A stretch of DNA of 64,000 bases from S015-6 sp964384945 (GCA_964384945.1 CAYLMK010000020.1:1-64000); one strand, 5' to 3'; positions 17,629 through 26,166 are shown, counted from the stretch's first letter. Numbers and translations are program-made. Notes: a model not told the origin generated them from the letters alone.

Positions 17629-18324
17629 TTACCCTCCTCTTTGGATGCGTTTCAACATTTCTCTGACCGACGCACTTCCTGCAGAAGGATGCTCACAGAG
17701 ATAGGCTGCAGCCAGGGCCGTCACGCGAGCGGCAGCGAAGCTGTTTCCCCGAAGGTTGTGTTCCTGGGGAAGGCCGGGGATGGGCCTGGGCCTCCCGTAG
17801 GCACCGAACTCGACGGCTTTTCCGGGATGATAGGTCAAGGAGCCTTCCTCACAAGCGGGATTCCAATATACACCGATCACACTATCGAAACAAGCCGGAA
17901 ACACTTCGTCCTCCGGACCCCGGGCAGAGGCGACGATCACCATGGCCCGCCGGTCCGCCTCCCCGCAGATGCGGGCCAGCGCCTCTCTCGAACCGGGATG
18001 CTCCGTACCGAGGCTCAGGTGGATGATCTTCGAGTCGATCCGGACCGCCCTCTCCAGGGCGGCCAACAGGACCGTGGCCGGCGCGAAGAGTTCCCGGTGG
18101 AAAATCTTGAAGGCCTGCAGCCGTATATAAGGAGCCCGTTCACGGATGATTCCCGCGATCGCCGTGCCATGCCCGAGTTCGTCACGATAGTCATCGGACT
18201 CCTCGACCCTTCCGGAGTCGAGGAGCCGGAACGAGAGCCCGCCTTCCACGCCCTGCACATGAGAGTGCCATGGATTGACGCCGCTGTCGACCAAGGTGAC
18301 TCGAATGCCCATAGCTCTTGTCAC
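17629..18324 (-). CDS. qhpE: QhpE, subtilisin-like leader peptidase of amine dehydrogenase maturation
   Basis: This compact 231-residue subtilase has no signal peptide. The catalytic triad is visible: Asp in TLVDSGVN near residue 13, His in GHGTAIAG near 52, and Ser in GNSFAAARVTA near 195. In Paracoccus QhpE is the cytoplasmic protease that removes the leader from QhpC after thioether formation. The gene follows the ABC transporter by eight bases. Context and length identify it better than sequence alone. Confidence 0.85.
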   Translation of the reverse strand: MTRAMGIRVTLVDSGVNPWHSHVQGVEGGLSFRLLDSGRVEESDDYRDELGHGTAIAGIIRERAPYIRLQAFKIFHRELFAPATVLLAALERAVRIDSKIIHLSLGTEHPGSREALARICGEADRRAMVIVASARGPEDEVFPACFDSVIGVYWNPACEEGSLTYHPGKAVEFGAYGRPRPIPGLPQEHNLRGNSFAAARVTALAAAYLCEHPSAGSASVREMLKRIQRGG

Positions 18325-18332
18325 ACGGCCTT

Positions 18333-20081
18333 CTAGGCCTGAGTCGATGTGGGGCTTGTTGCTGCCAGCGTCCTGTCGAGCCGGTTACCCAGAGCGCTGT
18401 CAAAGGGGCCGTCATACGCGAGCCTTCCCATCTCCAGCGCGATGAGCTTGTCGGCCCCTTGCAGGGTCGAGGCCCTGTGGCTGACCACGACCACCGTCTT
18501 GCCCTGCATGAGGGATCGAAGCGTTTCTTTCAGTCGTTCCTCGACGGAAGGGTCCAGGAAGGCCGTCGCCTCGTCCAGGATCAGCACCCTGGGGGCCGCG
18601 AGGATCGAGCGGGCGATGCTGATCCGCTGTTTCTGGCCCCCGGACAGGCGCACCCCCCGGTCCCCGACCACGGTATCGTATCCCTGCGGAAGGGTTCTGA
18701 TGAAGTCATCGATGCACGCCGCCCGGGCCGCCTCCACCACCTGTTCCAGGGTTGCCCCGGTCCTCGGATAGCGTATGTTCTCGAGGATCGACGTGTGGAA
18801 AAGGAACGTGTCCTGGGAGACGAGGGCGATCTGGCGGCGGAGCCACTCGGTGTCGATCTCCCGAAGATCGATTCCGTCCAGGGTGATCCTTCCGGAATCC
18901 GGGTCGAAGAGCCTCATGATCAGGTGACAGATCGTGGTTTTTCCCACCCCGCTCGGGCCCACCACGGCCGTCACCCTGCCCGGGGGAATCTGGAAGGAGA
19001 CCTCCTGGAGGACCGGTTCGTTCGGTTCGTAGGCGAAGGATACGTTCTCGAAGGCGATGGCGCCCCGGAAGGCGTCCCTGGCCGGGATCACGCGGCCTCC
19101 TTCCTGAAAGGCCGGAGGGATGTCCAGGATCTCCCTGACCCTCTGGATGGCCACCCGGGCTTTCTGCATGCCCAGGTAACCGTCCATGATCCCCTGGAGC
19201 GGCGTGAAGACGCGGCCCTGATAGATCGTGAAGGCCACCAGGCTTCCGATCGTCAGGGCCCCGTTCATCACCAGATAGCCGCCGTAACCGAACACGACCA
19301 ACGTGTTCAGGATCGTATAGGTCAATGGAACCGAACTGGAGAACACTCCCAGGATCTGATACTGGAGCAGCAGGCGCAGCACGCCGGACTGCTTCTCCTC
19401 GAGCTTCGCACATTCCAGCTTTCCGGCCCCGAAAGCCCGGATCAGGCTCATCCCGGACAGGGATTCAACGAGAAAATGAGCGATGTCGGAATTGGTTTCC
19501 GCCACGCTCCTGGAAAGAGCGAGAAGCCTCGGCCGGATCTTGCCGACCAGGATCATGGCTACCGGAAGGAAGCCGAAGCTCATCAGGGCCATTTTCCAGT
19601 TCAGCCACAGGAGGATGCCTGCCGCGATCAGGCAGGTGAGCAGATTGAAGAGGTAGTTCGGGATCGTTTCCGTGACCAGGGCCTGAATGTCCGCCATGTC
19701 GGAGGCGATCCGCGTGTAAATGTCCCCGATCTTCCTCTTGGAAAAGAAGTTGAAGGGCACCTTCTGCAGATGGGCGAACATGTCCTCCCGCATGCGGAAC
19801 AGGACCCTGGCGGAGAAGCGGGTGTACATGTAGCTGTTGCTCACACGGATGGAAAAACCCAGGAGCAGGAGGAAGATCACGGCAGCGATCAGGGGCCAGA
19901 GAAGGCTGAACTGCTGGGCAATCAAAACCTTGTCGATCAGGTACTTGGCGAACAGGGGCTGCACCATTCCCAGGCCGGTGCTGATTGCGCTCAGGGAAAA
20001 GGAAACCGCCAGTACCTTCTTGTGGGGCCGGAGGTACCGGCTCAGGTAGAGAACCTGCCTGGGGAAAGACTCCTGAATCAT
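18333..20081 (-). CDS. qhpF: QhpF, ABC exporter for the cross-linked gamma subunit
   Basis: From the ATG at 20081 (four bases after the preceding stop) the protein has 582 residues: six transmembrane helices in the first about 310, then one nucleotide-binding domain with Walker A GPSGVGKTT, signature LSGGQKQRISIARS, Walker B VLILDEATAFLD and the switch histidine in VVVSHRAST. It is a half-transporter of the MsbA/peptide exporter type. In QHNDH operons QhpF is the exporter proposed to carry modified QhpC across the inner membrane. An open frame continues upstream to 20243 but overlaps the previous gene. Confidence 0.9.
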   Translation of the reverse strand: MIQESFPRQVLYLSRYLRPHKKVLAVSFSLSAISTGLGMVQPLFAKYLIDKVLIAQQFSLLWPLIAAVIFLLLLGFSIRVSNSYMYTRFSARVLFRMREDMFAHLQKVPFNFFSKRKIGDIYTRIASDMADIQALVTETIPNYLFNLLTCLIAAGILLWLNWKMALMSFGFLPVAMILVGKIRPRLLALSRSVAETNSDIAHFLVESLSGMSLIRAFGAGKLECAKLEEKQSGVLRLLLQYQILGVFSSSVPLTYTILNTLVVFGYGGYLVMNGALTIGSLVAFTIYQGRVFTPLQGIMDGYLGMQKARVAIQRVREILDIPPAFQEGGRVIPARDAFRGAIAFENVSFAYEPNEPVLQEVSFQIPPGRVTAVVGPSGVGKTTICHLIMRLFDPDSGRITLDGIDLREIDTEWLRRQIALVSQDTFLFHTSILENIRYPRTGATLEQVVEAARAACIDDFIRTLPQGYDTVVGDRGVRLSGGQKQRISIARSILAAPRVLILDEATAFLDPSVEERLKETLRSLMQGKTVVVVSHRASTLQGADKLIALEMGRLAYDGPFDSALGNRLDRTLAATSPTSTQA

Positions 20082-20085
20082 GGCT

Positions 20086-21078
20086 TCACTGCTCTCGGAA
20101 GTAGCACATGTATCCTCTTGCGCAATACTCCGGAGTCCGCCGAAGAGAGCGGGCGAAATCCGCGATGCGCTCGGCAGGAGCACCTCCTCGAACCTCGTCC
20201 ATGACCGCCTTGACGATTCGGAGGCTGCCCATTTTCCGGGCAAAGGAAGCCTCCCGCCCCACGATCTTCACGGACGTCACGCCCCAGTCCCGGAAGTGGC
20301 CGAACCAGCAAAGACTGCAGGGACCATTCGGAAACCCGGAATCCTGGAGGGAAGACCCGCAATTGTTCTGATACCAGAGATACTCCTTGAGGTCTTGCAG
20401 ACCCTCCTCAATCTCCGAAGTGGAAATCCCTCTTTCCGCGGATCCGCGGACCTCGACCTTCCAGTCCGTCAGGCAAAAGGGCCCTCCGAGCACGTGCGTC
20501 GTCTGGCAGAAACTCTCTTCGAAGTAACATCCGTCGTTGACCGCGAACACCTCGAACTCCATCTGCGAGCCCTTCTCGGTGACGATGCGGCGGATCTCGG
20601 AAAGCCTGAGCTGTCTGGGAAGGATGACTCTCTGAACCCCCAGAGAACGGTAGAAAGCCGCAGACCGCGAGTTGAGGCAGCCGCCCAGGCTGCTGACGTG
20701 GACCCGAACCGGCAGATGGAGGCTGGAAAGGCGGATCAGAAGGCTCACGTCACTCACAATGATGCTGTCGATGCCGAGCTCTCCTGCTAGCTTCTCCGTC
20801 AACTTCAGTACGTACCGGATTGCGCCTTCGGTGTAAAAGGGGGCGTTCAGGGTCACATGGACCGGCACTTTTGCCTCGTGAGCGAGACGGACAACTTCCC
20901 GGACTTCCTCCCAGGAGGAAAGATTCGCGCCGCTCGGGCTCCTGCGGTTCATCCACCAGTGCCCGCCGAAGTGCTCCTCCCACTCCGGCGTCCTGACTCC
21001 GCAGTAGAGCTCGTCCGCCCCGAAGTGGAGCAGCATTTCGAATTCCTGCGGCGAGCTGACAGGGGCTACGATCTTCAC
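20086..21078 (-). CDS. U32-family protein resembling UbiU
   Basis: The 330-residue U32-family protein starts MKIVAPVSSPQEFEMLLHFGADELYCG, the standard opening of the family. Cysteines near residues 184, 191 and 202 plus 254/257 (C-x6-C at 184/191) fit the 4Fe-4S ligand pattern of UbiU-type proteins. UbiU with UbiV hydroxylates ubiquinone precursors without oxygen, and relatives RlhA and TrhP hydroxylate RNA bases. It is transcribed with the UbiV-like gene (seven bases apart) inside the qhp operon, where aerobes have the monooxygenase QhpG. I infer a role in hydroxylating the CTQ tryptophan. A cysteine-rich tail (residues 319, 325) is notable. Confidence 0.8.
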   Translation of the reverse strand: MKIVAPVSSPQEFEMLLHFGADELYCGVRTPEWEEHFGGHWWMNRRSPSGANLSSWEEVREVVRLAHEAKVPVHVTLNAPFYTEGAIRYVLKLTEKLAGELGIDSIIVSDVSLLIRLSSLHLPVRVHVSSLGGCLNSRSAAFYRSLGVQRVILPRQLRLSEIRRIVTEKGSQMEFEVFAVNDGCYFEESFCQTTHVLGGPFCLTDWKVEVRGSAERGISTSEIEEGLQDLKEYLWYQNNCGSSLQDSGFPNGPCSLCWFGHFRDWGVTSVKIVGREASFARKMGSLRIVKAVMDEVRGGAPAERIADFARSLRRTPEYCARGYMCYFREQ

Positions 21079-21085
21079 AAGGAAC

Positions 21086-21967
21086 CTAAACGGCCAAGCC
21101 CTGGTAGACGAGGCGGGTACTCCCCCGTTTCGCCCGGCTCAGGAACAGAGCCAGTGTGGCGGCAGAATACCGGTAGAAGATCACGTTGCCGGCCTGGAAA
21201 AGCCCAAACTCGCTATCCGGAGAGTGCAGCGCAAGAGACAGACGGCTGCAGGGGCGGTCGCAGGGCTTTCCGAGAGAGAACTTCTGTCTTCCCGAGCGAC
21301 GGAAAGAGGCGATCCAGCACACCCTCCCGGTCGTGACATATCCAAAGGGGAAATAGACCGATACTCCGAATCCCTCCGGACTCTTGACGCGGGCGGTCCC
21401 GTACGGCAGAAGATCCCGCTCCAGACGCTTCACGCCGAGTCGGCGCATCTGTTCCTGAAACTCGGGAGAGTCAAAGGTGCAGCCGTTCAGCAGCTCCGCC
21501 GCCTCCTGAGATAGCTGTCGGAATCCTTCCGGTTCCATGAGCCGGGGGTCCTTGAAGGCCTTGTTGAGCAGCCTGCCGATCGCCGGCCGGAAGCCCGGGT
21601 ATCGTTCCTTCAGAAACAGAAGAGCACCCCAGTCGTTCACCACGACCTCTGTGCCGGGGTCCTCCTCGACGAGACGATTGAAAAGGGAACTGCACCCTTC
21701 GAGCCCTTCATCGGTCAACGGCGGGGTCAGGAGCGTCACCGGCCAGTTCCTTGCCCTGGCCATCTCGAGGAGCCCGTCCAGTTCCGCTGCAGTGGGCAGA
21801 CGATTGGGGCAGAACTCATCCCCGACATAAAGACGCCGGATCCGCCTGGGAAGAAATCTCCTTAGTGACTCCAGAGTAGCTGGTTCGTACAGGGACGTCA
21901 AATGCGCCGGGACGCCTTTGAAGTCCTGCATCTGCAGCGGATCCCTCAGGTGAACAGCGATTTCCAT
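21086..21967 (-). CDS. U32-family protein resembling UbiV
   Basis: Starting at the ATG at 21967, the protein has 293 residues, almost exactly UbiV length. Four cysteines match the UbiV iron-sulfur pattern in order: C53 (in GDEFCPNR, where UbiV has a similar GETVC-R stretch), C217, C236 and C240 (the last two as LGKPCDRPC). The YFPFGYVTTGRVCW strand before C217 is also family-like. It is seven bases from the UbiU-like gene, so the two probably form a heterodimer, as UbiU and UbiV do. Placement between qhpB2 and qhpF suggests oxygen-independent hydroxylation during CTQ formation. The chemistry is inferred, not shown. Confidence 0.8.
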   Translation of the reverse strand: MEIAVHLRDPLQMQDFKGVPAHLTSLYEPATLESLRRFLPRRIRRLYVGDEFCPNRLPTAAELDGLLEMARARNWPVTLLTPPLTDEGLEGCSSLFNRLVEEDPGTEVVVNDWGALLFLKERYPGFRPAIGRLLNKAFKDPRLMEPEGFRQLSQEAAELLNGCTFDSPEFQEQMRRLGVKRLERDLLPYGTARVKSPEGFGVSVYFPFGYVTTGRVCWIASFRRSGRQKFSLGKPCDRPCSRLSLALHSPDSEFGLFQAGNVIFYRYSAATLALFLSRAKRGSTRLVYQGLAV

Positions 21968-21990
21968 GGAATCTTCGCGCGCCCTCGCTG

Positions 21991-22025
21991 CGAAAAAAAG
22001 AGGGGGATGAACACACCCCCCTCTT
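21991..22025 (-). terminator. Intrinsic terminator between qhpB2 and the U32 pair
   Basis: On the minus strand a nine-base stem (AAGAGGGGG paired with CCCCCTCTT, ten-base loop) is followed by a run of seven T, the classical intrinsic terminator form. It lies about 35 bases after the qhpB2 stop. The downstream maturation genes would be expressed by read-through or from an internal promoter. Confidence 0.75.
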
Positions 22026-22060
22026 GCCAGAAACAAGCGCCCGGACGACGGGGCGCGTCT

Positions 22061-23098
22061 TTACTTCGAAATCCGGTGCGTCACGCACCCGTCGGTCTTG
22101 AGCGAGATCACTCCCAGCCGCTTCATGGTGGCGGTGTCATATACGCTGAGATCCGGACCCCCGGGGCCTACGTAGAGCTTCTTCCCGTCCGCGGTAAGGG
22201 CCGAACCGTAACATGTGCCCCGTTCGACCACGTCCGAGGCGACCGTCTTGCCGGTCTGGAGATCGACCTTGTAGACTTCGTCCATGACCGAGTAGACGTA
22301 CTTCTTGTCCGGCGAGATGACCGAAGAATAGGCCATGATCACATCCTCTCCCTTCAGCATGCTTAGATTGCCCTTCTTGTCGATCATCAGGTAATACAGG
22401 TTTCCATCCGTACCATAGACGCCGGTGCAGAAGATGCCGTGGTCTCGCGGGCTCCAGTTGTTCCAGACCACGAGGGCGTTCAGGCCCGGCTCTCCTTCCT
22501 CCGGGTGGAGGACGCCCTTGACCTTGGTCATCTTGCCGTCCTTCACGTTTATCTTGTAGATGTCCTGGGCCATCAGCATCACGTGGTCCGGATCGTCCCG
22601 GAGGGTGACCACCGCATTGCAGCAGGGAGGGATCTCGAAGGTCCTGACGATCTCTTTTTTCTTCAGGTCAAACACGGCAAGCTGGGGCGGCAAGACGTTC
22701 AGTCGCGGCACATTGAGCTGCTTTTTCGCGATGATCAGGCTCATATAGAGATAGTTCCCGTCCACCGAGACCGCGATGCCGGGCATTATATAGACCCGGT
22801 TCAGCTCCGACCAGAATTCGTATTTGTCGATGATCCGGTCTGTCTCCGTGTCCAGTGCATAAACGGCGCGCCAGTTGTTCATGTAATACCGCTTTCCGTC
22901 CTGAGACGGAGTGGCGTCTACGATGTAGCCCTCGTAACGAACGGTCTTGACCACCGTGTCCGTTTCACAGTCGATGATGCTGAGCAGGTCCGGTCCGGGC
23001 ACGTACAAGTAGTCCCTCGCCATGGCCGGAAGAAAGAGCCCCAGCACACCCAAAACGGCTGCAACCGCTGCCAGCGTTCTCCTCACATTTGCCTTCAT
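22061..23098 (-). CDS. Second QHNDH beta-type propeller subunit (QhpB paralogue)
   Basis: From the ATG at 23098 the 345-residue protein has a signal peptide (cleavage near residue 27, LFLPAMA-RDY) and a seven-bladed propeller of YVTN-type repeats, ending CVTHRISK. By eye it is about half identical to QhpB at 24735-25775 along its whole length. Blade-defining stretches such as LNVPRLNV, DDPDHV and GPDLSVYDTATMKR are almost the same. It has extra cysteines (PPCC near 188, IFC, GTC, DGC) that QhpB lacks. Position after qhpD, separate from the structural genes, suggests an alternative subunit or an assembly role. Confidence 0.85.
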   Translation of the reverse strand: MKANVRRTLAAVAAVLGVLGLFLPAMARDYLYVPGPDLLSIIDCETDTVVKTVRYEGYIVDATPSQDGKRYYMNNWRAVYALDTETDRIIDKYEFWSELNRVYIMPGIAVSVDGNYLYMSLIIAKKQLNVPRLNVLPPQLAVFDLKKKEIVRTFEIPPCCNAVVTLRDDPDHVMLMAQDIYKINVKDGKMTKVKGVLHPEEGEPGLNALVVWNNWSPRDHGIFCTGVYGTDGNLYYLMIDKKGNLSMLKGEDVIMAYSSVISPDKKYVYSVMDEVYKVDLQTGKTVASDVVERGTCYGSALTADGKKLYVGPGGPDLSVYDTATMKRLGVISLKTDGCVTHRISK

Positions 23099-23150
23099 AC
23101 CGCGTCTCCCCGCTTTTCTTCGTCCCTTGGTCACACCGACTTCCAGACCT

Positions 23151-24587
23151 TTAGGAGGGGGTCTTGGGTCCAAACCCCCTCGACATGCAAAGCATCTCCA
23201 GATACTCCGGCCATTCTGCGGCAATCCGGCAGTAGGTCTCCAGTCCGATCTCGCTCCAGCGCCGGATCCACTCGCAGTAATGGTGATTGGGCTTCAGATG
23301 GCTGCCCTCCCTCACGCAAGCCTCGTGGTAACAGCCGCCCGTGCACAGAGTGCGCGCCCAACAGGCCTTGCAGACCTCTTTGTTGCAGATCTGCGCTTCT
23401 TCTCGAAACTTCTCGAGCTTCGGCTGGTCAAACCCCTGAAAAACATCCCCCATGCAGAATTCGTCCTGCCCGGTGAACCTCTGGCAAAGGTAGAGGCGCC
23501 CTTGCGCGTCCACCGAGAAGAGCCCGAGCCCTGCCCCGCAGGGGTATCGCATGACCTCTCCCTGGTGCAGGGAAACGAGTAGATCGATCAGATTCGAAAA
23601 GCCGAAAAACCTCCCCTCAGGAACTGCCTCCAGAAACCGGCCGGCCAGATGCCGGAACTGGGCAAGCAGTCGATCCATCTGGTGCGTGTCAAGCTGGAAC
23701 TCCGGATGCCCCGTGGTCACCGGTGCAAAGCCTGCTTCCACGAAACCGAGTCCGAGCAGATGATCGAGGGTTATCGAAAGCTCGCCCGGTTCCTTGACGA
23801 GGGTCACCCGGGCTACAACGGGCCTCTTCCTCGCCTTTTCCACCAAACGCTTCAGTTTCGGAAGGATGACTCGATAAGAAGGACTCGAGTCCGGAAAACG
23901 CCGGTATCGGTCGTGGGCCTCCTCGAAGCCGTCCAGGCTCACGGTCACGCCGATGTTGGCCTCCTCGAGGAAGTCGATGACCTTTTCCGTAAGCAAAGTG
24001 CCGTTCGTCGTCAGAGCGAAGTTCACCCTCTTGCCCGACTCCTGTCCCCGCAGCGACGCATGCTCCGCTACAAAGCGAATGGTCTCGAGGTTCAGCAGAG
24101 GCTCCCCACCGAAGAACACGATGACAACTTCTTCATGATTCCCGCAATGCTCGAACAAAAAATCTACAGCCCTTCGAGCGACCCGGAGGTCCATCGGTTC
24201 CTGGTTCTTCTGACCAGGCTTTTTTTCGTAGCAATAGGCGCAATTCAGGTTGCAGGCCTCGGTTACGTGCAGGATCAAGTTCTTGATCGGAAACGAACCC
24301 CGCGGCGCGGGCGCTTCTCTCATTCCGCGAACCGAGTCGTCAACGGGAACAATCGCTCGGCATTTGAAGAGGCTTGTGAAGCACTCCGTTTTCTCTTGCT
24401 GCGAAGAACCCGGAAGGTCGGCGACCGCCTCCTCTCGGCTCAACTCGCGCTTTTCCTTGGACCACCCCTCGAGCACGGCCCTCGTCGTCGGGTCGACTTC
24501 GAAGATGGCCTTGTCCGCCGCCAGGAACAGGAATTCCCTTCCATCCACGCGGATCAGTCTGTTTTCTGCAACGCGGAATCTGGCCAT
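23151..24587 (-). CDS. qhpD: QhpD, radical SAM/SPASM thioether synthase
   Basis: The 478-residue protein has the radical SAM cluster motif CNLNCAYC at residues 112-119, the SAM-binding FFGGEPLLN, and a SPASM domain near 365-455 with the cysteine series CGAG...C...CKACWARTLCTGGCYHEAC...C for two auxiliary 4Fe-4S clusters. In Paracoccus QhpD forms the Cys-to-Asp/Glu thioether bonds in QhpC. An N-terminal RRE-like region of about 100 residues should bind the QhpC leader. It lies between the two beta genes and directly opposes nothing, so it is part of the same operon. Confidence 0.95.
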   Translation of the reverse strand: MARFRVAENRLIRVDGREFLFLAADKAIFEVDPTTRAVLEGWSKEKRELSREEAVADLPGSSQQEKTECFTSLFKCRAIVPVDDSVRGMREAPAPRGSFPIKNLILHVTEACNLNCAYCYEKKPGQKNQEPMDLRVARRAVDFLFEHCGNHEEVVIVFFGGEPLLNLETIRFVAEHASLRGQESGKRVNFALTTNGTLLTEKVIDFLEEANIGVTVSLDGFEEAHDRYRRFPDSSPSYRVILPKLKRLVEKARKRPVVARVTLVKEPGELSITLDHLLGLGFVEAGFAPVTTGHPEFQLDTHQMDRLLAQFRHLAGRFLEAVPEGRFFGFSNLIDLLVSLHQGEVMRYPCGAGLGLFSVDAQGRLYLCQRFTGQDEFCMGDVFQGFDQPKLEKFREEAQICNKEVCKACWARTLCTGGCYHEACVREGSHLKPNHHYCEWIRRWSEIGLETYCRIAAEWPEYLEMLCMSRGFGPKTPS

Positions 24588-24665
24588 GGCGGATGGGTCG
24601 CTTTCCGGAAGTCGGCGAGTTCGGTCCCGGGACCGGCCCGCCGTTCCATGCGTTCAAAGAGAAAA

Positions 24666-24692
24666 GAAAGGGGGAGAAAACCTCCCCCTTTC
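24666..24692 (-). terminator. Hairpin between qhpB and qhpD (attenuator)
   Basis: An 11-base stem (GAAAGGGGGAG with CTCCCCCTTTC, five-base loop) lies in the 147-base gap after qhpB. On the minus strand it is followed by TTTTC, a weak T-tract. It may lower expression of the maturation genes relative to the structural genes qhpA, qhpC and qhpB, or protect the 3' end of the structural message. Confidence 0.55.
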
Positions 24693-24734
24693 TCGGTTAC
24701 CCGTTCTCCCCCTTCATCGGGTCAAGGGTTCCCC

Positions 24735-25775
24735 TCACTTCGAGATCCGGCTCATCTGGATCCCGTCGTGCTTGAGCGGGATGAACCCGATCCGTTTCAT
24801 CGTGGCCGTGTCGTAAACGCTCACGTCCGGTCCCGCCGGCCCGGCGTAAAGCTTCTTTCCGTCCGAGCTGATGGCAAGGGCGTACGTCGTCCCTCGCTCC
24901 ATCACATCCATTGCGACGGTCTTCCCGGTGGAGAGATCCACCTTGTAGATCTCGTCCATCACTCCGTATACGTACTTTCCGTCCGGAGATAAGATACAGG
25001 AGTAGAAGGCCGCGACATCTTCTCCCTTGACCATTCTCAGACTCCCGTTTCTCCTGTCGATGAGCATGTACTGGAGTGTCCCATCCGTACCGTACGCCGG
25101 TGTGGGGAAGATCCCGCTGTCGGCCGTCGGACTCCACTGGTTCCAGATGACGAGGTTGTTGAGTCCGGGTTTGCCCTCATCGGGACGGAGTTGCCCGTAG
25201 ATCTTCGTCCACTTTCCGTCTTTCACATTGAGCTTCAGCACGTCCTGCGACATGAGGATCACATGGTCGGGGTCGTCCTTCAGCGAGACGATGCCCGTGG
25301 AACAGTAAGGCACGTCGAAGCTCCTGGCGACCTGCTTCTTCTTCAAGTCGTATACGACGAACTGGGCCGGCATGACATTGAGCCGCGGAACGTTGAGCTT
25401 CTTCTTCGTGACCATCCAGTTCATGTAGAGATAATTGTCATCCGCGGACGGAGCCGGGCTGGCCATCACGCTGACCCGGTTCAGGTCCGACCAGAAGTCG
25501 AACCGATCGACGATCTCGTCGGCCGTCGTGTCGACCACGTAGACGCTTCGCCAATCTGTGAAGTAAAATCGCTTGCCGTCCATGGAGGGAGTGCACCCGA
25601 TGACATAACCCTGGAACCGGAGGGTCTTCACCACGGTGTCCGTAGTACAGTCAACGATGCTCACGTGGTCAGCGCCAGGGATGTAAAGAAAGTCCTTGGC
25701 GCCAGCAGGGAGGCAGAACCCCAATACTACCGCCAGCGCGACCACAATTGGAAAAACGATTCCCTTCTTTCGCAT
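24735..25775 (-). CDS. qhpB: QhpB, beta-propeller subunit of quinohaemoprotein amine dehydrogenase
   Basis: The 346-residue protein has a signal peptide (VVALAVVLGFCLPAGAKDF, cleavage after about residue 26) and a YVTN-type seven-bladed propeller, with blades marked by DFLYIPGADHVSIVDCTTDTVV and YDTATMKRIGFIPL. In QHNDH the beta subunit forms part of the active-site cavity and packs on gamma. It follows qhpC by 12 bases, so alpha, gamma and beta are made together. A paralogue lies downstream at 22061-23098. Confidence 0.95.
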   Translation of the reverse strand: MRKKGIVFPIVVALAVVLGFCLPAGAKDFLYIPGADHVSIVDCTTDTVVKTLRFQGYVIGCTPSMDGKRFYFTDWRSVYVVDTTADEIVDRFDFWSDLNRVSVMASPAPSADDNYLYMNWMVTKKKLNVPRLNVMPAQFVVYDLKKKQVARSFDVPYCSTGIVSLKDDPDHVILMSQDVLKLNVKDGKWTKIYGQLRPDEGKPGLNNLVIWNQWSPTADSGIFPTPAYGTDGTLQYMLIDRRNGSLRMVKGEDVAAFYSCILSPDGKYVYGVMDEIYKVDLSTGKTVAMDVMERGTTYALAISSDGKKLYAGPAGPDVSVYDTATMKRIGFIPLKHDGIQMSRISK

Positions 25776-25787
25776 GGTCGCCCCCTT

Positions 25788-26117
25788 TCAGAATTTGGTT
25801 TTGATCGCAGTGTTGATCTGTCTCCAATCCCTCTCCACCGCGTTGCACTGGCTCTGCTGCCCATAGAAGTTGGTCATGCTGTCCGGCGTCTGTGCGGGCC
25901 ACCAGCAGGGACCGGCGCAGCTCCCATAGTCCCTCGCATTGGAGACACAGGCGCTCATCGGGTTCGCGGGCCTCGGGTTCGTCTCCCAGCCCGTGTCGAA
26001 AACCGAGGTGCAGCCGACCGGTTGGTCCCACAGCACGTCGATCTCCTCCATGCCGAAGACTTCCCTTTCCTCCAGTCTCTTCGCCCGTCTGTTGACGGCC
26101 TTCAATCCTTTTTTCAT
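25788..26117 (-). CDS. qhpC: QhpC, gamma subunit carrying the cysteine tryptophylquinone (CTQ) site
   Basis: The ATG at 26117 follows AAAGGAGGG and gives a 109-residue precursor with a leader of about 30 residues (MKKGLKAVNRRAKRLEE...). The cross-link residues of the Paracoccus protein are all present with the same pair spacing: C36-E45, C57-D63, C71-D79, and C67-W73 for CTQ in the CAGPCWWPAQ core. There is no Sec signal, as expected for export by QhpF. One extra cysteine, C91, has an Asp six residues later, the same spacing as the C57-D63 pair. Together with QhpA and QhpB it forms the periplasmic enzyme that oxidises primary amines to aldehydes and ammonia. Confidence 0.96.
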   Translation of the reverse strand: MKKGLKAVNRRAKRLEEREVFGMEEIDVLWDQPVGCTSVFDTGWETNPRPANPMSACVSNARDYGSCAGPCWWPAQTPDSMTNFYGQQSQCNAVERDWRQINTAIKTKF

Positions 26118-26166
26118 TCGTAACCCTCCTTTTATCCTCTTCGACAGCCTTGGTGCGGGTCGGGTG

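Noticed and set aside
20082..20243. Extended N-terminus for the QhpF transporter
   Set aside because: It would overlap the end of the UbiU-like gene by about 150 bases and adds no transporter-like sequence; the ATG at 20081 fits the family start.
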